Origin: Piscirickettsiaceae bacterium | GTDB taxonomy: Bacteria > Pseudomonadota > Gammaproteobacteria > Nitrosococcales > Methylophagaceae | Assembly (NCBI GenBank): GCA_030620285.1 | Contig: JAUXFA010000086.1 | Span: forward strand, 1 to 5,908 | Direction of reading: 5' to 3' | Length of the DNA stretch: 5,908 bases | Shown: positions 1 through 5,333 of the stretch, in pieces | Layout: each line of letters opens with the position of its first letter | How positions within the stretch are numbered: position 1 is the first letter of the stretch | Translations under genes and position numbers: made by a program | The notes under the pieces: model-generated | Database searches by the model: none | What the model was told of the DNA's origin: nothing | What the model saw: only the letters and a program-made list of their open reading frames with translations

Positions 1-831
1 TCGTGTTTTAGCCCTATTCTCAATAGATCTGACTAACTTTTTAGATTGAGTAGGTGAGGCAATATAATCAAAGCCAATCATCGCTGCAAGTGATGTTAAA
101 TGTGCTTTTTTTTGTGATGACATATGTTCTGTTTTTGCTTTTTTGACATTTTGTTCACTTTGGTCACCACGACTAGACGCGTAAACATCTTGGTGCAATA
201 CCTCATTGACCTGCCAAAAACCAACATCATTACCCTCAAGATCATGTTTTGGTATTGGCAATAAATCATCGCCGCCGACACCAACAAAAATCCCAGTAAC
301 CTCCCCTGCTGTTCCTTTAAATTTGGCATGTAATGTTTTATGTAACGGCGGTGATTCATGTCCATCCGTTATAAACACAATACTGGGTGACGGCTCCATT
401 AGTTTTGCTTGTTCAATAGCCGTAAATGCCGCTTTTGAGACTTCACTTGAAAGTGCCCATGCCATTGGCCCCGTTATCTTGTCTATCATTTGAGTCAGAT
501 CATGATAGTTTTGGCAGACCTCCACTGGATTGATCAAAATCAAACTCCGATATTCACTAAATGCCGCCAAGCCCACATGAGCTCCACAAGGCAAATCGAC
601 TAGTGTTTTCTTGGTAAAGTATTTTGCCCACTGCAAACGGCTTGCAAGCTTGCCATCTATTTCAACATCTTGTACATCCATGCTTTGAGTGATATCCAAT
701 ACAAACAGGATATCCATTACTTTAACTGTGCGCTCTATCTTGGGAAACCATAATGCTGCCATCACCAGAGATAGCACGACGAGCATAGCGGCAGCCGAGG
801 CAATGATCCTCGTTTGATAAGACAGTGTCAT
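1..831 (-). CDS. mxaL: MxaL-like membrane-anchored VWA protein, partial (3' end beyond window)
   Basis: The reading frame opens at the ATG at 831-829 and stays open to base 1, giving 277 codons with no stop, so the C-terminus lies outside the window. Residues 8-30 form one hydrophobic segment, probably an inner-membrane anchor. A von Willebrand factor A domain follows directly. Its metal-site (MIDAS) motif is D46-I-T48-Q-S50, a DxTxS variant of the usual DxSxS, and a TDG motif lies at 155-157. The region after about residue 215 is Lys/Gln/Ser-rich and polar. The start overlaps the mxaK stop as ATGA and has only a weak Shine-Dalgarno, so coupled translation is likely. In methylotrophs MxaL is needed with MxaA and MxaK for calcium insertion into methanol dehydrogenase. 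The name rests on the VWA domain, the anchor and the position last in R-S-A-C-K-L order; another VWA paralogue such as a BatB-like protein is the alternative. Confidence 0.85.
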   Translation of the reverse strand, partial: MTLSYQTRIIASAAAMLVVLSLVMAALWFPKIERTVKVMDILFVLDITQSMDVQDVEIDGKLASRLQWAKYFTKKTLVDLPCGAHVGLAAFSEYRSLILINPVEVCQNYHDLTQMIDKITGPMAWALSSEVSKAAFTAIEQAKLMEPSPSIVFITDGHESPPLHKTLHAKFKGTAGEVTGIFVGVGGDDLLPIPKHDLEGNDVGFWQVNEVLHQDVYASSRGDQSEQNVKKAKTEHMSSQKKAHLTSLAAMIGFDYIASPTQSKKLVRSIENRAKTR

Positions 832-1382
832 GGAAGATCCACGCGAAAACCAACCGACTCAACTGACTTTTCGCTCGATACTGTAGGTTGATCAAATACG
901 GCATCTTCATCGGGCAATTCAGGCACCATCCTCAACGCAACTTCCAAGTTGTATCGAACATCCCATAAGTTAGGCTGAATAAGTAATGCTGTCCGATAAT
1001 CTTGTTTAGCTAATTCAATTAAGGGAATGCGCTTAAGTTCGCCTACTTCGATAGACTGTGCTTGGCGTAGATGAATATTGCCACGATTAAAATAACTTGA
1101 TGCTCTTACACTGCTATCTGTCTTAATATCTGGTTTGGCGACCAATTGTGTTAATGAATCTAGTGCTTGTTGCGGCTGTTCATTTGAGGCATGGTTATAA
1201 GCATATGCAAACAGTGCCTTATAATGTGCCGGCGGTTGCTGGCCACCATCGTCATCACGTTCAATATAGTCGTTTATTCTAGTTTGTTGCCAAATAGTAA
1301 AGCCTGCATGAGCTGCTGCTAATACGCTGCACAGCACGATAAGAATCACTATCCAATAACTGATCTGTAAGGGTTTATTCAT
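828..1382 (-). CDS. mxaK: MxaK-like membrane-anchored TPR-type protein
   Basis: This 184-residue protein has one N-terminal hydrophobic segment (about residues 9-27) and then a soluble, largely helical part, probably periplasmic. Helix pairs resembling tetratricopeptide repeats appear around residues 51-80 (ALFAYAYNHA then QALDSLTQLV) and 93-150 (SSYFNRGNIHLRQAQ, then a pair ending NLWDVRYNLEVAL). The acidic, Pro-rich C-terminal tail looks disordered. The start overlaps the mxaC stop by 8 nt; a GGGGAG sequence lies 12 nt upstream of the ATG, rather far for strong initiation. The stop overlaps the mxaL start as ATGA. MxaK is one of the proteins known to be needed for calcium loading of methanol dehydrogenase, but its molecular activity is not established. 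A TPR protein between two VWA proteins also occurs in Bat-type operons, so the specific name depends on the whole operon. Confidence 0.83.
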   Translation of the reverse strand: MNKPLQISYWIVILIVLCSVLAAAHAGFTIWQQTRINDYIERDDDGGQQPPAHYKALFAYAYNHASNEQPQQALDSLTQLVAKPDIKTDSSVRASSYFNRGNIHLRQAQSIEVGELKRIPLIELAKQDYRTALLIQPNLWDVRYNLEVALRMVPELPDEDAVFDQPTVSSEKSVESVGFRVDLP

Positions 1383-2385
1383 GTGCTGCTCTCACTCCCC
1401 ATGCGGTGTACATTTGTGCCAAGCTCAATAGCAACAATGTCACTAGCGCCAACCAATAAAATGGTTTTTCTTTGGCTTCCCTTGGCAGGGTTTGCTCGAC
1501 AATCAAAGTTTGATATTGTTGGCGATCTATTTCATCTATCGCTTCTGAAAAGGTTTTCACCGATTCAACTTCAAATGCGCGATAAGGTAAATCAAGTGAT
1601 TTAAAATAAGTATGTAATTTCCGCTCTGGCGTATCTGTCCATAAAAAATTATCATTTTCCGTCTCATCTAGGGTCATGCCTTGTGTCGAGCGCATATAAA
1701 TCCAATAAATACTTAGATTTAGTTCTTTATATAATGCCGCTATCTTAGCCTTATCTTCCGGCTCTAATTCCTGTCCACCATCTGATACTAACAGTACAAT
1801 TCGTGAACCACGATATGCTTGTCCTTCATATAAACTTGCGGCTTCTAATAAGGCTTTTGACATATTTGTTTCGGATAGACCTTTGCCTAAAGCACTGGCA
1901 TTGATAGTCGCAAGAATAGACTCCTTACTATAGGTCAGTGGCAACAAATCAATAGCACTTGAACTGAAAAATACAAACCCAAAACGATCATCTGGACGTT
2001 TTTTCACAAACTCCGTCAAATAAGAACGGGCGGTTCGACGTTTACTGTCACTTTTCGCCACACTTTTCATCAATAATTGGCCCTTTATCGCAAAGGCATC
2101 ATCCATGCTACGGCTACGATCAAGTAATAATACTATCTCGGCACCAGCCGCTACTTTGTCGATTTTTTGTTCTGGTTTATAGGGCCCAGATAGTGCGAAA
2201 AGTAAGGAAATAATGGCGAGTGATGCCAATAGTTTCAGCATAAATCCAATCGTATTTGAGAGTGGATCGACCGGCACAAAATCGACCCATGCAACTGTTT
2301 TTTCTTGGTTATGGTTAAACCACGGTAAAATTGCTAAGGGTAATAAGAACAATAATTGTGGCAATGACCAATGCAGGTCTATCAT
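1375..2385 (-). CDS. mxaC: MxaC-like membrane VWA protein
   Basis: This 336-residue protein has the architecture of BatA/MxaC proteins: hydrophobic segments at about 8-23 and 47-66, a VWA domain at about 82-290, and a C-terminal membrane segment at 309-329. The metal site is complete: D89-R-S91-R-S93, a likely third ligand T173 in SETN, and SDG at 201-203. By analogy with BatA-type topology the VWA domain would face the periplasm, where methanol dehydrogenase resides; this orientation is inferred. The start overlaps the mxaA stop as ATGA, yet it has the best ribosome site in the operon (AAGGAG, 8 nt spacing), so it may also initiate independently. The stop lies 8 nt inside mxaK. MxaC belongs to the calcium-insertion group of the mxa cluster. 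The sequence alone does not separate it from other BatA-like proteins; its place between MxaA and MxaK does. Confidence 0.87.
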   Translation of the reverse strand: MIDLHWSLPQLLFLLPLAILPWFNHNQEKTVAWVDFVPVDPLSNTIGFMLKLLASLAIISLLFALSGPYKPEQKIDKVAAGAEIVLLLDRSRSMDDAFAIKGQLLMKSVAKSDSKRRTARSYLTEFVKKRPDDRFGFVFFSSSAIDLLPLTYSKESILATINASALGKGLSETNMSKALLEAASLYEGQAYRGSRIVLLVSDGGQELEPEDKAKIAALYKELNLSIYWIYMRSTQGMTLDETENDNFLWTDTPERKLHTYFKSLDLPYRAFEVESVKTFSEAIDEIDRQQYQTLIVEQTLPREAKEKPFYWLALVTLLLLSLAQMYTAWGVRAAHE

Positions 2386-3233
2386 GCCAGTTTCTCCTTA
2401 GACCGACATGCCTTCGCCAATTTCATCACTGTATCAAAATCAGGCTCTTGTTCAATATTACGGTTGAAGAAATGATTAGCTGACAATAAATAAAATTGTG
2501 CAATATCTTGCTCTAACAATTGTAACCACGGTGCTTTAGAAAATAATTGTACTAACTCACTATGCACAATTACTGTGCCAGAAGTGTTATTAAATGCGGC
2601 ATGTAAAATCCGAGAAGGCTGAGCTTGCTGTTTGGAACGAGACCATTTCAACCGTGATAATTCATGTACGGCCTGGGCAAACGGGCGTCTATTTTTGGGT
2701 CGCCAACCAATATGCCAGGCCAGCAATATCAAGCCGAAAATAATGGCAAACAAACTTGCAATTTTTAATCTCAACTCAGTTTCGGTTGTCGCTATTAATG
2801 TTGGTTTTCGATCTGCTTTAATAGCAATATTATTGACCGAACCGCCAGTTTGTTCAGTTAATAGTGTGCCAATAGTAAATGCAACTTCGGGTACGGTTAT
2901 CCACTCGTTATCTAATTTCCTAACGTTAAATGCCGGCGTGTAAACTTCAATGGTATCGGCAGGCACATTCACTATTTGATAGCTTAGCCATAGCGAGCTG
3001 TCGGTAGCTGTTAATGCCTTTAAATATAACCATGTGCCATAGCGCTTATCTATTTGTGGCAGCGATGTAGGATCAAGATCCTCGCTATCTACTGGCAACT
3101 CAATTTGGAGTTTCAGTTCATCGCCAATTAATAAACCCCAAGCACGATCCAAACTTACTTTAGCAACTTGATCTGCCATAATCGTTGTACAGAAAAGGGC
3201 TAATATTAATGCTATTAAAAATCTAATAATCAT
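2382..3233 (-). CDS. mxaA: MxaA-like exported protein of methanol dehydrogenase maturation
   Basis: This 283-residue protein starts with a probable signal peptide (hydrophobic core 4-17, plausible cleavage after A20, before DQVAKV). A beta-rich region at about 21-150 follows, presumably periplasmic. A membrane segment at about 157-175 is followed by a basic stretch (R178-P-K-N-R-R), which indicates that the last roughly 105 residues are cytoplasmic. That tail is mostly helical and ends in a charged run. No catalytic motif was recognised. The start overlaps the mxaS stop as ATGA, with AGGA 11 nt upstream, and the stop overlaps mxaC as ATGA. MxaA mutants of methylotrophs make methanol dehydrogenase lacking calcium, so a role in metal loading is expected. 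The assignment rests on position, length and topology; the family is weakly conserved. A periplasmic domain joined to a cytoplasmic tail could link the cytoplasmic MxaR/MxaS pair to the periplasmic target, which is inference. Confidence 0.82.
   Translation of the reverse strand: MIIRFLIALILALFCTTIMADQVAKVSLDRAWGLLIGDELKLQIELPVDSEDLDPTSLPQIDKRYGTWLYLKALTATDSSLWLSYQIVNVPADTIEVYTPAFNVRKLDNEWITVPEVAFTIGTLLTEQTGGSVNNIAIKADRKPTLIATTETELRLKIASLFAIIFGLILLAWHIGWRPKNRRPFAQAVHELSRLKWSRSKQQAQPSRILHAAFNNTSGTVIVHSELVQLFSKAPWLQLLEQDIAQFYLLSANHFFNRNIEQEPDFDTVMKLAKACRSKEKLA
2394..2399 (-). promoter_or_regulatory. Strong ribosome binding site for mxaC
   Basis: AAGGAG on the minus strand, 8 nt before the mxaC ATG and lying inside the 3' end of mxaA. 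It is the only near-consensus site with good spacing in the operon, which supports the chosen mxaC start and suggests mxaC may be translated more strongly than its neighbours. Confidence 0.7.
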
Positions 3234-4102
3234 GCTCGTTTTATTCCTGCGAAATATCGTGTTAATTGTTCACCCGTGACCTCACCATCAACAAATAAAG
3301 GTTTGACTCTGTGGTGCATAAAACAGGCTGATAATTGTTCAAAATGACTGGTCATTGATTGTTGCCAGTTTTTTTTCATGCTGGGTCGCATCCACACACT
3401 TCGATGCTGGCCTGTTTCCGAATCACGCATTTCTGTCCAACCCGCATGAGAGGGGAAATAATCAACATCATGGTGTTGCCATACAATTGGAATGACAGTG
3501 AATTGAGAAAGTTGTCTCAGTGCCCTTTCGACTACACGTATATCAACACAAAAATCCGATGCTAAAAAAACAATGGCATGTGAGCTGGTAATGATACTTG
3601 CGGCATCAATTAAACCTTCCACACCCGGACTTGATGCTGATTCAGCATTACGAATCATCTCTGCCGCTAATGATGGCATACTCCGCTGGGTGGTGGGCAT
3701 AATGGAGATATCTTGACGCCAATCTGAATCAAAACCTGCCATCGCAAAACGATCGCCTAAACCAATTGCTGAATGAGCAATCATTTGAGCTAAATTAGCT
3801 AAATAGCCATGATTAACACTCGATATCGACATTGATTTTGACATATCGGCAAGTAACCATAAGGTAATAGATGATCGCTGTTGATAACGCCTCACTAACC
3901 AACGATTTCCTACATCGGCCATATTACTACGTAAACTTGCCCGAATATCTAAACGTCGTGGATCAGGATAATCAAACAGATCCGCAAAACCCGCAAAACG
4001 ATCGCCCGCCCCTAACGATGAGCCAGTATGAGCCCCAGGAATATGGCCAAATACATTATTGGGGAAACGATAACTAAACTCGTCTAGCATGTTATTACTC
4101 AT
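3230..4102 (-). CDS. mxaS: MxaS-like DUF58 protein with VWA-type metal site
   Basis: This 290-residue protein has no signal peptide or membrane segment, so it is probably cytoplasmic. The DUF58 signature is clear: PDPRRLDIRAS at 46-56, then W68-LVRRY up to residue 73, corresponding to the usual D-x-R-x-I-D-W-x-A-S...VRxF pattern. A VWA-like fold follows, with an intact MIDAS motif D86-M-S88-K-S90 and an SD motif at 182-183. DUF58 proteins are regularly encoded next to MoxR ATPases and are thought to act as partners or adaptors of the ATPase. The gene follows mxaR after 24 nt, and its stop overlaps the mxaA start. Start choice is somewhat uncertain: the GGAG sits only 2 nt before the first ATG, while the Met at codon 5 would leave 14 nt; the upstream ATG is kept as the longer frame. 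MxaS has been reported in mxa clusters without a precisely known activity. Confidence 0.87.
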   Translation of the reverse strand: MSNNMLDEFSYRFPNNVFGHIPGAHTGSSLGAGDRFAGFADLFDYPDPRRLDIRASLRSNMADVGNRWLVRRYQQRSSITLWLLADMSKSMSISSVNHGYLANLAQMIAHSAIGLGDRFAMAGFDSDWRQDISIMPTTQRSMPSLAAEMIRNAESASSPGVEGLIDAASIITSSHAIVFLASDFCVDIRVVERALRQLSQFTVIPIVWQHHDVDYFPSHAGWTEMRDSETGQHRSVWMRPSMKKNWQQSMTSHFEQLSACFMHHRVKPLFVDGEVTGEQLTRYFAGIKRA

Positions 4103-4104
4103 AT

Positions 4105-4108
4105 CTCC
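4105..4108 (-). promoter_or_regulatory. Ribosome binding site of mxaS, unusual spacing
   Basis: GGAG on the minus strand, 2 nt before the first mxaS ATG (4102) and 14 nt before the next in-frame ATG (4090). Neither spacing is ideal, so the exact mxaS start is open by four codons. Confidence 0.4.
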
Positions 4109-4126
4109 GTACCGTGGTTAAAATAG

Positions 4127-5146
4127 TTACGGCGTAGAGATCGTATCGCGTAAAGCCTGTACAAATAGCGGCATTATTTGTTCACGGCGACTCTCGTATA
4201 CTGGTGATAAAAATACCCGATGATTTAACGATGGCAATAACACCACATGAATGTCATCCGGCAGGACATGATCGCGTCCAGCTAGCCATGCTGCTACTCT
4301 TGCCGCTCGGACTAATGCTGACATGCCACGCACGCTGGCACCAGCAACAACAAGATCTTCTATATAAATATCTGGCAGTTCAATACCTGCTTTATGAGGA
4401 TCCCAGGTGGCATCCCACAATCTGACCACATAATTTTCAATTTCTTCAGAGACGAATATTGCATTCTGGATAGCATTATCAAGATTATTTAGATCTTTAT
4501 AATCTAATAATGGCTCAGAAACACTTTCTAGCAATCTATCGACATTATGAAAAATAGGATCAAAAATTAGCTGACGTCTGATCGCTAAATCTGAAGGTCG
4601 ATCAATGCTGATTTCAAATAAAAAACGGTCCCTGGCTGCGGCACTTAACTCAAATGTTTCTTCTTTTTCAACTGCATTTCGATCAGCAAATACCACCATA
4701 TGAGGAAAGGTAAATTCCCGCCCAAAGGCATCTGCACTATATTCAGCCATTGCTCTTAATAGTAAAGATTGTACCTGTGGCCGAGCACGATTAATTTCAT
4801 TAAAGAAAAATACTGCTGTATCTTCGCCATGAGCGATAAGAGGGCCTGGATCAATAACAGGTTTGCCATCACCATCTACCCAGGCACTATAAAGCAGATC
4901 ATTCGGCATTAAATCAACACTACCTTCAATCCGGCCAAAAGCGCCTCCTAATGCTTTTGAAAATGCTCTGAGTAAGGTGGTCTTACCGACCCCGACGCCA
5001 CCTTCAAGTAAAACATGTCCACGGGCATGCAAGGCAATCAATATAAGTCGAATCGCCGCTTGTTGACCGACCACCACTTGGTTAACTACTTTTTCCAAAG
5101 CCAAGGCGTGCTCACGTGCAATATCAAGTTGTTGTCTGTCACTCAT
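4127..5146 (-). CDS. mxaR: MxaR, MoxR-family AAA+ ATPase
   Basis: This 339-residue AAA+ protein is probably the cytoplasmic chaperone motor of methanol dehydrogenase maturation. The N-terminal helix ends in VVVGQ (24-28), as in MoxR proteins. Walker A is G49-GVGV-G54-K55-T56. The Walker B region reads FFFNEINR (113-120), with Asn116 where most MoxR proteins have Asp, followed by Glu117. The sensor-1 region is VFADRN (152-157), next to the EETFELSAAARDRF stretch (162-175) that carries the conserved Arg residues. The sensor-2 motif GASVRG lies at 269-274 with R273, followed by an ALVRAARVAAWLAGRD helix. An in-frame TGA four codons upstream leaves 5146 as the first available start. AAAGGAA lies 12 nt before the ATG. 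It is the first gene of the operon and diverges from the kinase gene. MoxR membership is certain; the MxaR subfamily follows from the DRNAVEKEETFE-type sequence and from the mxaSACKL neighbours. Confidence 0.93.
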   Translation of the reverse strand: MSDRQQLDIAREHALALEKVVNQVVVGQQAAIRLILIALHARGHVLLEGGVGVGKTTLLRAFSKALGGAFGRIEGSVDLMPNDLLYSAWVDGDGKPVIDPGPLIAHGEDTAVFFFNEINRARPQVQSLLLRAMAEYSADAFGREFTFPHMVVFADRNAVEKEETFELSAAARDRFLFEISIDRPSDLAIRRQLIFDPIFHNVDRLLESVSEPLLDYKDLNNLDNAIQNAIFVSEEIENYVVRLWDATWDPHKAGIELPDIYIEDLVVAGASVRGMSALVRAARVAAWLAGRDHVLPDDIHVVLLPSLNHRVFLSPVYESRREQIMPLFVQALRDTISTP

Positions 5147-5158
5147 AACGATTAATCA

Positions 5159-5165
5159 TTCCTTT
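5159..5165 (-). promoter_or_regulatory. Probable ribosome binding site of mxaR
   Basis: AAAGGAA on the minus strand, 12 nt upstream of the mxaR ATG. The spacing is long. An out-of-frame ATG lies in between (GGAATG), but it opens only a six-codon frame ending in a TGA that overlaps the mxaR start. Confidence 0.45.
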
Positions 5166-5211
5166 TATCTTAAATTTAATCAGCAGTCATTACAGACTCT
5201 ATTCGATAGCA

Positions 5212-5217
5212 ATCATA
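5212..5217 (-). promoter_or_regulatory. Candidate -10 box for the mxaR operon
   Basis: TATGAT on the minus strand differs from the sigma-70 consensus TATAAT by one base. With 17-bp spacing the -35 position would read AGATTA, a poor match to TTGACA, so basal activity should be low unless an activator helps. Transcription would start near 5205, giving a leader of about 58 nt before mxaR. Six-base matches are frequent in AT-rich DNA, so this is a candidate only. Confidence 0.35.
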
Positions 5218-5254
5218 ACCCTAAATTAAGCTAATAATCTCGGGCAATTTTCCC

Positions 5255-5260
5255 TATGAT
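5255..5260 (+). promoter_or_regulatory. Candidate -10 box for the kinase gene
   Basis: TATGAT on the plus strand, identical to the box facing the other way at 5212-5217. With 17-bp spacing the -35 position would read TAATAA, again poor. Transcription would start near 5267, giving a leader of about 67 nt. A competing weak candidate is TTGTCT at 5267-5272, with no convincing -10 after it. Confidence 0.33.
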
Positions 5261-5333
5261 GTAGATTTGTCTTTATTGATAATCTATTAAACCATAGACT
5301 ACATGAACAATACCTATCTCCAAAACCACTTTT

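Larger units (their letters stand above)
5212..5260. repeat. Imperfect dyad spanning the divergent promoters
   Basis: ATCATA (5212-5217) and TATGAT (5255-5260) are inverted copies centred at 5236. Inside them AAATT (5223-5227) and AATTT (5246-5250) are also inverted, centred at 5236.5. The two nested pairs therefore share nearly the same centre. The interval between the boxes is 37 bp, so the two -35 zones fall on the same DNA. This could be a shared operator or activator site; it could also be chance in AT-rich sequence. Confidence 0.4.
5147..5333. other. Divergent intergenic control region between mxaR and the kinase gene
   Basis: This 187-bp AT-rich stretch is the only substantial non-coding DNA in the window and must hold the 5' signals of both transcription units unless they are read from further away. 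It contains two outward-facing TATGAT boxes and an approximate dyad between them. No GG-N10-GC sigma-54 signature, no hairpin followed by a T-run, and no recognisable riboswitch was found. The leaders implied by the boxes are about 58 nt for mxaR and about 65-70 nt for the kinase gene. Confidence 0.7.

Noticed and set aside
96..365. 89-codon minus-strand frame in another phase within mxaL
   Set aside because: Low-complexity, basic C-terminus and no recognisable domain; mxaL in the other phase is continuous through the same DNA, so there is no frameshift to explain.
206..493. 95-codon plus-strand frame opposite mxaL
   Set aside because: It lies wholly antisense to the VWA domain of mxaL, has no family resemblance, and the opposite frame carries clear MIDAS and TDG motifs.
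2632..2943. 103-codon plus-strand frame opposite mxaA
   Set aside because: Antisense to an unbroken mxaA frame, with no ribosome site and no recognisable domain.
1..5146. Generic Bat (aerotolerance) operon instead of mxa
   Set aside because: The MoxR, DUF58, VWA, TPR, VWA order fits both, but the MxaR-type DRNAVEKEETFE sequence, the MxaA-like gene between DUF58 and the first VWA gene, and the MoxY-like sensor next door favour mxa.
5147..5333. Riboswitch, small RNA or intrinsic terminator in the divergent gap
   Set aside because: No GC-rich hairpin followed by a T-run and no conserved riboswitch core was seen; the inverted repeats present are short, AT-rich and widely spaced, fitting protein binding better than RNA folding.
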